Counted from the stretch's first letter, positions 17,804 to 26,447 are shown. The stretch: DNA of 64,000 nucleotides from Rhizobium glycinendophyticum (GCF_006443685.1 NZ_VFYP01000001.1:2108001-2172000); one strand, 5' to 3'. Notes: generated from the sequence alone by a model not told the origin. Made by a program: numbers and translations.

Positions 17804-18214
17804 GTCGATCCCCTGTCCCTTGCGGCCATTTGGCCCGCTTGTTGTGGGGATGGTTGTAGCGCGGCACCCGTTCCGGTCCGGTGAAGTCGATCGATAAAAA
17901 TTTATACAACGCTATTTTTCAAATTTCTTTGGATAGGAATCGACCAAAGGACATAAAAAAATCGCCTAGATTCAGGCAACGAAATAACAAATTATTTCCA
18001 TCGAGAGTTATATTTCATCGAAGGCAATACAACAGCAAAAAACATCTGTCCTGATCGAAAACAGCCACCATGGGCTGTCAAATTAATAAACGTTTAACCG
18101 TTTACCACACGGATTTCATTTTGGTCTTACCCAAAAATGGTCTTTGTCAACAGCTGACGGATCACCTAACAGGGCACATTAGCAATTCATCAACTCTAAC
18201 AGAGGGTTAACAAT
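17804..18214. other. AT-rich divergent intergenic region
   Basis: About 410 nt between divergent genes. From about 17880 it is clearly AT-rich (poly-A tracts, ATTTATA, TTAATAAACG) in an otherwise GC-rich window. No reading frame is supported. The stretch GTTTAACCGTTTACC near 18090 and repeated TCATC/CAACA words may be regulator sites. The length and base composition suggest a bent or H-NS-like (MucR/Ros-type) regulated promoter or a long 5' leader for the secreted protein gene at 18215. This is inference. Confidence 0.5.
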
Positions 18215-19168
18215 ATGAAGAAAGTCGGCGTTCTGGTCGCCATCAAGATGGCTGCCCTGCTGGCTGGGACGGCACTGTCGTCCGGACCTGTTTCCGCGCA
18301 ATCCGTCATCGACTGCAATGTCGTTAAGCCTGGCACTGTCGAGGCGGCCCTCTGTACGCCGACGGCGACCCTACCGAGCGATTTTGTCACCACCATCAAT
18401 GACCGCGACGGCAGCAAGAACCGTTTGGTGCAGACGGTTGTGAAGCCGACGAAGCCCGGCAGTGAAGTCGAGATCCCGGTCGACGAAACGCCGGTTGACG
18501 ACGGCAACGAGGAAGACCCGTCTGCTGACACGCCGCCTGTCGACACGCCTCCTGTCGAGACGCCGACATTCCCACCGGCGAAGCCGCCCTTCGAGGTTCC
18601 GCCGGCACCCCCTCTCGACCTGCCGACTCCCCCCACCGAGCTTCCGCCGGCACGCCCGGGCGATCCGCCGGTGTCTACGCCGGACCAACCGCAGCAAGAG
18701 GAGCCATCGGCGCCAGTCGAACACGGAAAGCCGGATGAAACCGGCCCGAAAGTCGAACACCCAAACAATGGTGCCGACAACAACACCGGAGAAAACAACG
18801 GTGGCGGTGACAACAACGACACGTCCGGCAGCCCCGGCAATAGCGGCGACACACCGGCCGGCAACGGCGGCAATGGCGGCAGTGGCGGCAATGGCGGCAA
18901 CACCGGCGCTGACGCCGGCGGCGGGGCCGGCAATGGTGCCTCGGACAATGGTGGAGGGACAGGTGCCGGTGGAAACGCTGGTGGCAATAGCGGTGGAAAC
19001 GCCGGCGATAATGCCGGCGGCACTGGCGCCGGAGCCGGCGGTTCCCAGGGCCAGAACAACAATGGCGGCCAGAACAACCAGGGCGCCAACAATCAGGGCG
19101 GCACGAACAACGCCGGCGGCACCGCTCCCGGCAACAGCGGCAACGCCCCGGGCCGCAACAAGAAGTGA
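18215..19168 (+). CDS. Secreted Pro-rich / Gly-Asn-rich low-complexity protein
   Basis: A 317-residue protein with a signal peptide (residues 1-28, PVSA-QS). A short N-terminal segment (29-75) has two cysteines (Cys34, Cys47). An acidic Pro-rich region (about 83-165) contains the short repeat DTPPVDTPPVETP. A long Gly/Asn/Ala-rich tail (about 185-310) is built from degenerate GGN, GGNSGGNAGDNAGG and QNNQGANNQGG units and ends in basic NAPGRNKK. No family is recognised. It looks like an extended wall- or matrix-associated protein. AGAGGG lies upstream of the ATG, and a terminator follows at 19193. Base composition of the repeats follows their Gly/Asn codons. Confidence 0.7.
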   Translation: MKKVGVLVAIKMAALLAGTALSSGPVSAQSVIDCNVVKPGTVEAALCTPTATLPSDFVTTINDRDGSKNRLVQTVVKPTKPGSEVEIPVDETPVDDGNEEDPSADTPPVDTPPVETPTFPPAKPPFEVPPAPPLDLPTPPTELPPARPGDPPVSTPDQPQQEEPSAPVEHGKPDETGPKVEHPNNGADNNTGENNGGGDNNDTSGSPGNSGDTPAGNGGNGGSGGNGGNTGADAGGGAGNGASDNGGGTGAGGNAGGNSGGNAGDNAGGTGAGAGGSQGQNNNGGQNNQGANNQGGTNNAGGTAPGNSGNAPGRNKK

Positions 19169-19192
19169 TTTGTTGGGTTATCGGCAAGCGTC

Positions 19193-19223
19193 ATGCCCGG
19201 CTTCATAGCCGGGCATTTTGTTT
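19193..19223 (+). terminator. Terminator after the Gly/Asn-rich gene
   Basis: Arms ATGCCCGGCT and AGCCGGGCAT around a TCAT loop, followed by TTTGTTTG. It lies 24 nt after the stop codon. Confidence 0.85.
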
Positions 19224-19377
19224 GTTCATGTGCTAGAGCCGTTGATGAGCCAACGCGCAGGCTCGGCAAGGCGTCTGTGGGGCATGCTCCTGCGAGGCAC
19301 CTCCGCCGACGCAAAGCGCGGCGGCGTTCGCAACCCGTGAAGGGAATGATATGGACGCGCATCCGAGACGCTAAAAC

Positions 19378-19407
19378 AAAAAACCCGGCGCAAGCGCCGG
19401 GTTTTTT
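19378..19407 (-). terminator. Terminator of the tRNA-Leu gene
   Basis: Arms of 14 nt (AAAAAACCCGGCGC and its complement) around a 2-nt loop. On the minus strand the stem starts directly after the encoded CCA of the tRNA and ends in a T tract followed by GTTTTAG. The gene-free stretch between 19224 and this hairpin shows nothing else I can support. Confidence 0.85.
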
Positions 19408-19492
19408 TGGTGCGGTCGAGAAGACTCGAACTTCCACGGGTTGCCCCACAGCGACCTCAACGCTGCGCGTCTACCAATTCCGCCACGACCGC
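19408..19492 (-). tRNA. tRNA-Leu (anticodon GAG)
   Basis: An 85-nt class II tRNA read on the minus strand. The acceptor stem is GCGGTCG (19492-19486) paired with CGACCGC (19418-19412), with discriminator A and CCA encoded (19410-19408). The D-arm is GCGGAATTGGTAGACGC. The anticodon stem CAGCG/CGCTG encloses loop TTGAGGT, giving anticodon GAG. A variable arm and a TTCGAGTCT T-loop are present. It would read CUC/CUU leucine codons. A terminator follows immediately. Confidence 0.95.
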
Positions 19493-19705
19493 ATCGTGGT
19501 AGGCCGAATTGCTCCGGCGGGGGTGCATGTAGCAAAAGCATTCGGGGTCCACAAGCCCGCCATGACAGATTTTTGAAAATTCGTTCCAGCCGGTGGATAA
19601 CCCGTCCGAAAGACCGGGCCGACCACTCTTGAACTGCCGCCTCTTTCTTGCCAAGTAAAAGGAAAACAAGGCTTTTCAGCCTTTCTCCCGGAAGACGGAT
19701 TTCTC

Positions 19706-20422
19706 ATGCAGCGCACCGATCTCGACCATCACATGTTTGCCCGCGAGGACTGTCCGCCAGTGCGCTGGCGGGTTTCCGACGGCCTCGTGGCTTATGACGA
19801 TGCGGTCGCCGAAATGGAGCGCCAGGTGGGTCTGATTGCCGATGGTGCAGCCGACGAATTGGTCTGGCTGGTGGAACATCCGCCGCTCTATACGGCCGGC
19901 ACCAGTGCCGATTCCAAGGATTTGATCGAGCCGGATCGGTTCCCGGTCTTTGCCACCGGCCGCGGCGGCGAATACACCTATCACGGCCCCGGCCAGCGGG
20001 TGGCCTATGTCATGCTCGATCTGAAACGCCGGCGCCAGGATGTGCGTGCCTATGTGGGGGCACTGGAAGAAGTGGTGATCCGCACGCTGGACAGCATGAA
20101 CGTCAAGGGCGAGCGCCGCGAAGACCGAGTGGGGGTCTGGGTGCGGCGGCCGGAGCGGCCGCCCCTGCCCGATGGCACCATGGCCGAAGACAAGATCGCA
20201 GCACTCGGTATTCGCCTCAGGAAATGGGTGAGTTTTCACGGGCTTTCGATCAATGTCGATCCGGATCTCAGCCATTTTTCCGGCATCGTTCCCTGCGGCA
20301 TCTCTGCTTATGGGGTGACGAGCCTCGTGGATCTCGGCCTGCCGGTGATGATGGCCGATGTCGACATGCGGCTGCGCGAGGCTTTCGAAGAGATTTTCGG
20401 CCCGACGGTCAGTGAAGCGTGA
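19706..20422 (+). CDS. lipB: Lipoyl(octanoyl) transferase
   Basis: A 238-residue enzyme that moves octanoate from acyl-carrier protein to lipoyl domains of 2-oxoacid dehydrogenases. Diagnostic motifs are [24 protein letters not shown] and [17 protein letters not shown], with the catalytic Cys at about residue 197. Length fits the family. Upstream is the tRNA-Leu gene on the other strand, so lipB has its own promoter. It converges on the XRE regulator gene with only 17 nt between the stops. Confidence 0.95.
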   Translation: MQRTDLDHHMFAREDCPPVRWRVSDGLVAYDDAVAEMERQVGLIADGAADELVWLVEHPPLYTAGTSADSKDLIEPDRFPVFATGRGGEYTYHGPGQRVAYVMLDLKRRRQDVRAYVGALEEVVIRTLDSMNVKGERREDRVGVWVRRPERPPLPDGTMAEDKIAALGIRLRKWVSFHGLSINVDPDLSHFSGIVPCGISAYGVTSLVDLGLPVMMADVDMRLREAFEEIFGPTVSEA

Positions 20423-20439
20423 CGGTCGCTGCCCCCCCC

Positions 20440-20877
20440 TCAGGCGCGGCCCATGACCGGGCCATTCAGATCGGGACCGTTTCCATCAGAAGCGGACTTG
20501 GCCTCGTAGCGGTCTATCTGACGCGCCATGTCCGCGATCAACCGCCCACATTCCTGATAGGCATCGGTCAGCCGCTGCAACTGAAGGCGCAGCGCCTCGA
20601 GCGGCATTTCGCTGGTTTCCTCGATCGGGCCTGAGCCGAGGCCCGTCATCAGCCACATCGGCGAGACGCCGAGAATGCCGGCGAGATCGACAAGCTTGGA
20701 AGGTCGCGGCTCAGCCCGATCGGCTTCCCAGGACAGCAGGCTTTCCTTGCGCACTCCGACGCGATTGGCGACATCGGCGAGCGACAGGCCGATGGCATCA
20801 CGGGCGGTCGACAGGCGTCCGCCGAGCGTGTCGTCGCTCGCATCGGTCATCCGGGCAAAAATCCTGCGGGCGCTCAT
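20440..20877 (-). CDS. XRE-family helix-turn-helix regulator
   Basis: A 145-residue protein with an N-terminal XRE domain (LGGRLSTARDAIGLSLADVANRVGVRKESLLSWEADRAEPRPSKLVDLAGILGVS, about residues 16-70) and a C-terminal helical region with coiled-coil character (about 88-125). The ATG at 20877 is chosen because AGGAG lies 8 nt upstream; a much longer upstream frame extends into gene-free DNA and is not credible. The target is unknown, and no phage or toxin genes adjoin it. Confidence 0.8.
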   Translation of the reverse strand: MSARRIFARMTDASDDTLGGRLSTARDAIGLSLADVANRVGVRKESLLSWEADRAEPRPSKLVDLAGILGVSPMWLMTGLGSGPIEETSEMPLEALRLQLQRLTDAYQECGRLIADMARQIDRYEAKSASDGNGPDLNGPVMGRA

Positions 20878-21192
20878 CGGCCGTCTCCTCTTGATCGACG
20901 TGGCCGGCGGCCACTCCTCTCCGCATCCCTTCCCGGCAGAATAGGTGAGGCTGAGAGATCTCGCCACCGCCACCGCGCCAAGGACGGGTGTGAAACCGTC
21001 GCCGCATCCTTGCTGATACGGGCATGCAAAAGCGTGTGAACGCGCAAAAGGACAAAAGGTTCCGCAGGTATCGGCGAATTGTCCGGGGAGCCGCCACCCG
21101 GTCCCGGGCCTGCCTTGATCAGCGCTGCCGCATGTGGTTGGTGGTGCAGGCGCCACGCGCCATCCGTCACTTCCCCGATTCTCAAGGTCCCC
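20878..21192. other. Gene-free stretch between XRE regulator and DMT transporter
   Basis: About 315 nt holding the divergent promoters of the two flanking genes. No tRNA or supported reading frame was found. The only notable word is GGCTGAGAGATC near 20950, which resembles part of a TPP riboswitch, but the other conserved blocks are absent. Confidence 0.4.
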
Positions 21193-22125
21193 ATGCAGCC
21201 GTCATCATCCAATCCCGTTCGTGGCATGGTCCTGATGGCCAATTGCATGCTGATCCTGCCGATCATGGATGCGATCGCGAAATATATGGCGAATGTCGAA
21301 GGCATGTCGCCGGGGCAAATCACCTTTTACCGCTTCTTTTTCCAGCTGCTCTCGGTGCTGCCCTTGCTGCTGCTGCTCAACGGGTCCCAGGCGCTCTCTG
21401 CCAAACGGCCGTGGATCAACCTCTTGCGGGGCGCAATCCATGGGGCTGCGAGCCTGATGTTTTTCATGGCGGTAAAATACATGCCGCTCGCAGACGTCTT
21501 CGCCATCTATTTTGTCGAACCCTTCATCCTGACTGCGCTTTCGGCCGTTTTCCTAAAGGAAAAGGTCGGCTGGCGCCGCTGGCTGGCGATCGCCGTCGGC
21601 TTTGGCGGTGCGATGATCGTGATACAGCCGAGCTACCAGGTCTTCGGACTGACGGCGCTGCTGCCGGTCGTCTGCGCCTTTCTTTATGCGCTCTACATGT
21701 TTCTCAACCGCGCCATCGGCGAGGCCGATACGCCGATGACCATGCAGACCATGGCCGGCATCGGCGGAACGCTGTTCATGGGCCTCGCCTTGCTGGCGGG
21801 CTCGAGCGTCGGCGATCAGGACTTCGTAGTCTCCCTGCCCGGCTCCCCGCTGGCTTGGGGCCTGCTCATCCTGCTCGGCACGATTTCGGGCTACATCCAC
21901 CTGATCGTCGTTCGCGCCTTTCGGTTGGCTCCGCTCTCGGTGCTGGCACCTTTCCAGTATTTCGAAATCATCGCGGCAGTCGTTCTCGGTTACGCGCTGT
22001 TCGGCGAATTTCCGACGCTGTCGAAATGGCTCGGCATTGCGATCATCGTCGGCTCCGGCCTCTTCATCCTGTGGCGCGAGCGCAGGCGCGCAGGAAACAG
22101 CGTAGCCGTCGAACCCAGCCCTTGA
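21193..22125 (+). CDS. DMT-family transporter (two EamA domains)
   Basis: A 310-residue inner-membrane protein with ten predicted helices arranged as two EamA repeats (about residues 11-140 and 155-290). Typical stretches are TFYRFFFQL after TM1 and VFAIYFVEPFILTALSAVFLKEKVGWRRWLAI. It would export or import a small metabolite; family members are often RhaT/RarD-like. I use ATG at 21193 (MQPSSSNPVRG), preceded by AAGG, because the upstream in-frame extension is Trp/Cys/Arg-rich and not membrane-like. Confidence 0.85.
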   Translation: MQPSSSNPVRGMVLMANCMLILPIMDAIAKYMANVEGMSPGQITFYRFFFQLLSVLPLLLLLNGSQALSAKRPWINLLRGAIHGAASLMFFMAVKYMPLADVFAIYFVEPFILTALSAVFLKEKVGWRRWLAIAVGFGGAMIVIQPSYQVFGLTALLPVVCAFLYALYMFLNRAIGEADTPMTMQTMAGIGGTLFMGLALLAGSSVGDQDFVVSLPGSPLAWGLLILLGTISGYIHLIVVRAFRLAPLSVLAPFQYFEIIAAVVLGYALFGEFPTLSKWLGIAIIVGSGLFILWRERRRAGNSVAVEPSP

Positions 22126-22233
22126 GAGCAGGTTTCAGCCGCCATTTGCGCGGCATTTGAGCTTTTCTCTACACCGAATTCTAACGGGCGAACACTAGAT
22201 TGCAGCTTCTTCACGCAGTCGGGGGACCGGAAT

Positions 22234-23505
22234 TTGGCGACGCATCAGGCCGCAGTGTTTCTGCTTGCCATCAATCTCGGCCTGTTATGGCTGCTGATGG
22301 CGGCACCGCTCGGGCGGCGGACCCTGAAAGTCAGCCAGAGCCTGCGCGAGCGTGCCGAAGATGTCTGGAACATCACTCGGCCGGCAGGCGATATCACCGT
22401 CTGGCACCCGAACGTGATCGCGGTCTCGCCCGTCGATGGCCATCCCGACCTCATCGAATTCGCCTATCGCCACCCTGACCGCCATGGCCGCCCGAGCCGC
22501 CGCACCATGGTGGTCGACCGTGCTTCGATGACGGCAAGCGGCAGCTTTGCCTGTGAACTGAGAGTGGTCGCGGACAGCACGCTCGACCAGGCCTTCTGGA
22601 ACGGCTTTACCGAGCGGCGCACTGTGCAACGCACTGCGACCGGCAGTATGGTGACGGTGGAGCAGACCGATACCTATCGCGGCCTCGCCTTCTATCTCTT
22701 CCGCCTGTTTCTGCTGCGGCGCGAGCTCGCGGCGCTGCGGGATCATCTGGAAGGGCGCCGCGGCTCCACGTTGTTTCGTCTCGAACAACCGCTCTGGCAG
22801 ACGCTGCTGGTCATTCTCTCGACGCTGCTGCTCTGGCCCTTCTTCGGCCTCACCAGGACCGGGCTGATGATGTCGACCTTCCTCACCCTCGTCATCGTTC
22901 TGCATGAACTCGGCCATATGGTTGCCTATCGCGCCTTCGGTCATCCGAGCGCCCGGATGATCTTCGTGCCGCTGCTCGGCGGCATAGCAGTGGGCGGCCG
23001 CCCGTATAACTCGCTGTTCGAAGTGGCGAGCTGTGCCCTGATGGGGGCCGGCGTTTCGGCTTTTCTGGTGCCGATCCTGGTTGCTGCGCACGAAACGGTT
23101 CTCGGATTGCCGCATGCTGCAAGCGCTGAAGGCCCGATTCTGATCTTCCTGGTGATCCTAGGCGCGTTCAATCTCCTGAACCTGCTGCCGACGTTTCGTT
23201 TCGATGGCGGTCAGGTGCTCCGCCAGATCTTTCAGAATCAGACAATGCTGGCGCTGGCGAGCTTTGCCGTCACCGGCGTGGTTCTGTGGGCCGGGTGGAG
23301 GATCGGCCTTCCGCCGCAGACACTGGTCGTGGGACTTGCGGTTTTCACTTTGCTCAGCCTGATCCGCACGACGGGCGCAAGGCCCCGGGATGAACTGGTG
23401 ACCATGACCCCGGCTGAAAAGCTCTTGACAGGATTCGGCTATTACGCAGCGCTCGCCATGCATGTCTATGCGGTGATCTATGCCTGCGACAGGCTGTTTG
23501 CCTGA
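22234..23505 (+). CDS. SRPBCC-like region fused to site-2-protease-like (M50) membrane domain
   Basis: A 423-residue protein starting at TTG (GGGGGA 8 nt upstream). An N-terminal hydrophobic helix (about 6-24) is followed by about 140 residues that read like an SRPBCC/START-type fold (ERAEDVWNI...ITVWHPNVIAVSPVDG...ending with amphipathic helix YLFRLFLLRRELAALRDHLEG, 154-173). Then comes a membrane domain with zinc motif HELGH (224-228) and a second motif NLLPTFRFDGG (316-326) whose Asp324 would be the third ligand. This is the S2P/M50 arrangement. It would be an intramembrane zinc protease; substrate and role are unknown. The SRPBCC assignment is from pattern only. Confidence 0.72.
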   Translation: MATHQAAVFLLAINLGLLWLLMAAPLGRRTLKVSQSLRERAEDVWNITRPAGDITVWHPNVIAVSPVDGHPDLIEFAYRHPDRHGRPSRRTMVVDRASMTASGSFACELRVVADSTLDQAFWNGFTERRTVQRTATGSMVTVEQTDTYRGLAFYLFRLFLLRRELAALRDHLEGRRGSTLFRLEQPLWQTLLVILSTLLLWPFFGLTRTGLMMSTFLTLVIVLHELGHMVAYRAFGHPSARMIFVPLLGGIAVGGRPYNSLFEVASCALMGAGVSAFLVPILVAAHETVLGLPHAASAEGPILIFLVILGAFNLLNLLPTFRFDGGQVLRQIFQNQTMLALASFAVTGVVLWAGWRIGLPPQTLVVGLAVFTLLSLIRTTGARPRDELVTMTPAEKLLTGFGYYAALAMHVYAVIYACDRLFA

Positions 23506-23562
23506 CCATAAGGGGCATATCAAGCGCTTGACAGCGACCGTGCCGCGCGTTCCAAAAGGCGC

Positions 23563-24180
23563 ATGGATACCAGCACCACGCCCCTCCCCGCCGGCTACCA
23601 CGACGTAGCCGACACCATGCTCGCGACGATCGTGACCTGCCTTGAAATGACAGCGAGACCCGCTCCACGCGCCAATCCGCCGACGGATGGATTGACGGTC
23701 GAGCGCTGGCATTCGCCGTCGCTCGACGACTATCGCGCGCTCTATCGCCGGGTCGGCGAAGACTGGCTCTGGGTCTCGCGCGCAGTCATGGCCGACGATG
23801 CTCTGCTGGCGATCATCGAAGACCCCGCAGTCGAGATCTATGCCATGATGCGAGATGGCGAGCGCTTGGGCCTGCTGGAACTCGACTTCCGCGAGGCCGG
23901 GCAATGCGAACTGTCCTTCTTCGGGCTTGACCAGAGCCTGATCGGCACTGGCGCAGGGCGCATCCTGATGAATGTCGCGATCGAGAAGGCTTGGGAGAAA
24001 CCCATTCAGCGATTCTGGGTGCACACCTGCCATCTCGACCACCCGGCCGCCCTTGCCTTCTACCAGCGCTCAGGCTTCAAACCTTACAAGCGCATGGTCG
24101 AGATATTCGAAGACCCTCGTCAGACCGGGAAACTGCGGGCGGATGCAGCTCAGCATTTCCCGATCCTGAAGTCTGAATAG
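23563..24180 (+). CDS. GNAT-family N-acetyltransferase
   Basis: A 205-residue protein with the GNAT fold: a beta-strand pair, [39 protein letters not shown] (the acetyl-CoA pyrophosphate loop reads IGTGAG where Q/RxxGxG/A is usual), and the C-terminal FWVHTCHLDHPAALAFYQRSGFKPYKR motif. The acceptor is unknown. It starts 57 nt after the M50-like gene, so it may share its transcript. Confidence 0.83.
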   Translation: MDTSTTPLPAGYHDVADTMLATIVTCLEMTARPAPRANPPTDGLTVERWHSPSLDDYRALYRRVGEDWLWVSRAVMADDALLAIIEDPAVEIYAMMRDGERLGLLELDFREAGQCELSFFGLDQSLIGTGAGRILMNVAIEKAWEKPIQRFWVHTCHLDHPAALAFYQRSGFKPYKRMVEIFEDPRQTGKLRADAAQHFPILKSE

Positions 24181-24280
24181 ACAAGAAAAATCAGACTATT
24201 GAGAAAATCCGGATCACCCCTTGAGCCGGACGTCAAAGCCGTGCGAAAGTCCGGCCAACGATTTGTCAGGGAGAAAAACC

Positions 24281-25408
24281 ATGGATGTCCGCGCCGCCGT
24301 TGCCGTTCAGGCTGGAAAGCCGCTCGAGATCATGACCGTTCAGCTGGAAGGCCCTCGCGCCGGCGAAGTGTTGATCGAAGTGAAGGCGACAGGCATTTGC
24401 CACACGGATGATTTCACCCTTTCGGGCGCCGATCCGGAAGGTCTCTTCCCGGCGATCCTCGGCCATGAGGGTGCGGGTGTGGTCGTCGATGTCGGCCCGG
24501 GTGTCACCTCGGTGAAGAAGGGCGACCATGTCATCCCGCTCTACACACCGGAATGCCGCGAATGTTATTCCTGCCTGTCGCGCAAGACCAACCTCTGCAC
24601 GGCGATCCGCTCGACCCAGGGCCAGGGTTTGATGCCGGATGGCACGAGCCGTTTCTCGATCGGCAAGGACAAGATCCACCACTATATGGGGTGCTCGACT
24701 TTCTCGAATTTCACGGTTCTGCCGGAGATCGCGGTTGCCAAGGTCAATCCGGACGCACCCTTCGACAAGATCTGCTATATCGGCTGCGGTGTGACGACCG
24801 GCATCGGCGCTGTCATCAACACGGCCAAGGTCGAGATCGGCGCAACCGCTATCGTCTTTGGCCTCGGCGGCATTGGTTTGAACGTCCTGCAGGGCCTCCG
24901 CTTGGCCGGTGCCGACATGATCATTGGCGTCGACATCAACCCCGACCGCAAGGAATGGGGCGAAAAGTTCGGCATGACCCACTTCGTCAACCCGAAGGAA
25001 ATCGGTGACGACATCGTGCCCTATCTCGTCAACATGACGAAGCGGAACGGCGACCTGATCGGCGGCGCGGACTACACCTTCGACTGCACCGGGAATACCA
25101 AGGTGATGCGCCAGGCGCTGGAAAGCTCGCATCGCGGCTGGGGCAAGTCTGTGATCATCGGCGTCGCCGGTGCCGGCCAGGAGATCTCGACCCGTCCCTT
25201 CCAGCTGGTCACCGGCCGCAACTGGATGGGCACCGCCTTCGGTGGCGCGCGCGGCCGCACCGACGTGCCGAAGATCGTCGACTGGTACATGGAAGGCAAG
25301 ATCCAGATCGACCCAATGATCACCCACACCATGCCGCTCGAAGACATCAACAAGGGCTTCGACATGATGCACAAGGGTGAATCGATCCGCGGTGTCGTGG
25401 TCTATTGA
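24281..25408 (+). CDS. adhC: S-(hydroxymethyl)glutathione dehydrogenase / class III alcohol dehydrogenase
   Basis: A 375-residue zinc MDR enzyme that oxidises S-hydroxymethylglutathione, formed from formaldehyde and glutathione, to S-formylglutathione; it also reduces S-nitrosoglutathione. Seen motifs are [12 protein letters not shown] (catalytic zinc), GHEGAGVV, the structural-zinc Cys cluster [15 protein letters not shown], and the NAD-binding [12 protein letters not shown]. Start ATG at 24281 has GGGAG 7 nt upstream. The elaA start overlaps its stop by one base. The next enzyme of the pathway, fghA, lies 2.2 kb downstream on the same strand. Confidence 0.96.
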   Translation: MDVRAAVAVQAGKPLEIMTVQLEGPRAGEVLIEVKATGICHTDDFTLSGADPEGLFPAILGHEGAGVVVDVGPGVTSVKKGDHVIPLYTPECRECYSCLSRKTNLCTAIRSTQGQGLMPDGTSRFSIGKDKIHHYMGCSTFSNFTVLPEIAVAKVNPDAPFDKICYIGCGVTTGIGAVINTAKVEIGATAIVFGLGGIGLNVLQGLRLAGADMIIGVDINPDRKEWGEKFGMTHFVNPKEIGDDIVPYLVNMTKRNGDLIGGADYTFDCTGNTKVMRQALESSHRGWGKSVIIGVAGAGQEISTRPFQLVTGRNWMGTAFGGARGRTDVPKIVDWYMEGKIQIDPMITHTMPLEDINKGFDMMHKGESIRGVVVY

Positions 25409-25860
25409 TGTCCGTCGCCTATAGCGTAGACGTTCGGCGGATCGACGAGTTCTCCGCCGCCGACCTCTACGACATGCTGAAGCTGCGCGTCGATGTCTTC
25501 GTCGTCGAGCAGCACTGCGCCTATCCGGAACTCGACGGCAACGACAAGGACTGCCTGCATCTGCGGCTGCTGCAAGACCGCGAACTCCTGGCTTGCGCAA
25601 GGCTCTGGCGTCCGACACCGGCGCATCATCCTCGCATCGGACGCGTCGCGGTCTCGCCCGATCATCGCGGCAAGCGGCTCGGCGAAGCGCTGATGCGCGA
25701 GGCGATTTCAGAGGTGGAGAAGCGCCATCCCGGCGAGCCGATCGAGATTTCGGCGCAGAGCCATCTGCAGAAATTCTATGGCTCGCTGGGCTTCGAGGTG
25801 ATCTCGGAGGAGTACCTGGAGGACGGGATTCCGCATGTGGATATGCTGCGACGAGTATAA
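25408..25860 (+). CDS. elaA: ElaA-family GNAT acetyltransferase
   Basis: A 150-residue GNAT protein of the ElaA type. It starts with the characteristic LYDMLKLRVDVFVVEQHCAYPELDGNDKDCLHL, continues with PRIGRVAVSPDHRGKRLGEALMREAI (acetyl-CoA loop) and ends GFEVISEEYLEDGIPHVDMLR. ElaA's substrate is not established. Its ATG overlaps the adhC TGA stop (TGATG), so the two are translationally coupled. Confidence 0.9.
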   Translation: MSVAYSVDVRRIDEFSAADLYDMLKLRVDVFVVEQHCAYPELDGNDKDCLHLRLLQDRELLACARLWRPTPAHHPRIGRVAVSPDHRGKRLGEALMREAISEVEKRHPGEPIEISAQSHLQKFYGSLGFEVISEEYLEDGIPHVDMLRRV

Positions 25861-25889
25861 ACCTTCAGAGCGGCGAAACATGCGCCACA

Positions 25890-26224
25890 ATGTCTGCGGG
25901 AACATCATTGCCGGTAAATGCATTTGTGGCTACAATTCTCTTCGAATGGGATGACGACAAGAATGCGATGAATGTCGCAAGCATGGTCTGAGTTTCGATC
26001 GGGCCAGCCGGGTCTTTGACGATGTTGTGGTTACCGTTCAAGACGGCCGCCGCGACTATGGCGAGACGCGCTTCAATACGATCGGAACGATTGATGGCAT
26101 TGTTATCATCGTCGTCACCGATACGGACAGAAATGGTCGGATCCGGCTGATTTCAGCCAGACCAGCCAAACGAAGGGAAAGGGAGCGTTATGCAGAAGCG
26201 CTTCGACAAAGAACTCAGCCTTGA
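25890..26224 (+). pseudogene. brnT: brnT toxin, frameshifted
   Basis: The upstream frame gives ILFEWDDDKNAMNVA, the BrnT N-terminal signature, then reads to a stop at 25991. The +1-shifted frame continues with LSFDRASRVFDD, DGRRDYGETRFNTIG and RIRLISARPAKRRERERYAEA, the rest of BrnT. Restoring one A at 25979-25981 (GCAAGCATGG to GCAAAGCATGG) gives the family's NxAKHGLSF motif and one continuous toxin. BrnT is a ribonuclease toxin that inhibits translation. The start is unclear (ATG 25890 or GTG 25926, neither with a good ribosome-binding site). Unless it is a sequencing error, the toxin is inactive. Confidence 0.8.
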
Positions 26225-26447
26225 GGAACTCGCCAACCTCGACGATGACGCCATCGACACCAGCGACATACCGGAACTCGACGAACATTTCTGGCAGAAT
26301 GCTGTGATCGTCGAGCCGGAAGGAACGGAGCAGATCACGCTCCGAGTCAAAAAGTCTGTGCTGCAGGTCTTTCGTTCAACAGGCAAGGGCTACCAGACCC
26401 GCATGAATGCCGTGCTCGAATCCTATGCTCGCAGCCTCAAGAAGTAA
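26190..26447 (+). CDS. brnA: BrnA antitoxin
   Basis: An 85-residue antitoxin whose gene overlaps the end of brnT. It has the BrnA hallmarks: an acidic N-terminal toxin-binding part with DTSDIPELDEHFWQNAVIVEP and a C-terminal ribbon-helix-helix domain (QITLRVKKSVLQVFRSTGKGYQTRMNAVLESY). GGGAG precedes the ATG. BrnA normally binds BrnT and represses the operon. Here it appears intact while its toxin is frameshifted. Confidence 0.88.
   Translation: MQKRFDKELSLEELANLDDDAIDTSDIPELDEHFWQNAVIVEPEGTEQITLRVKKSVLQVFRSTGKGYQTRMNAVLESYARSLKK

Noticed and set aside
18780..19160. Repeat-rich stretch considered as a CRISPR or tandem DNA repeat array
   Set aside because: The units are degenerate codon-level Gly/Asn repeats without constant repeats and unique spacers.
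18196..19208. Long Ser/Pro-rich (minus) and Arg/Thr-rich (plus) open frames over the Gly/Asn-rich gene
   Set aside because: They result from the repetitive GGN/AAC codon pattern. Only the 18215 frame has a ribosome-binding site, a signal peptide and a terminator.
19408..19492. tRNA-Leu considered as an integration site for a mobile element
   Set aside because: No integrase, no repeated 3' tRNA fragment and no mobile genes are seen within several kilobases.
20940..20965. GGCTGAGAGATC considered as part of a TPP riboswitch
   Set aside because: The second conserved block (CTGATCTGGATAATGCC-like) and the closing stem are missing, and the downstream gene is not a thiamine gene.
23158..24042. A 294-codon minus-strand frame overlapping the M50-like and GNAT genes
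   Set aside because: It crosses two plus-strand genes with recognisable motifs and has no supporting start signal or family pattern.
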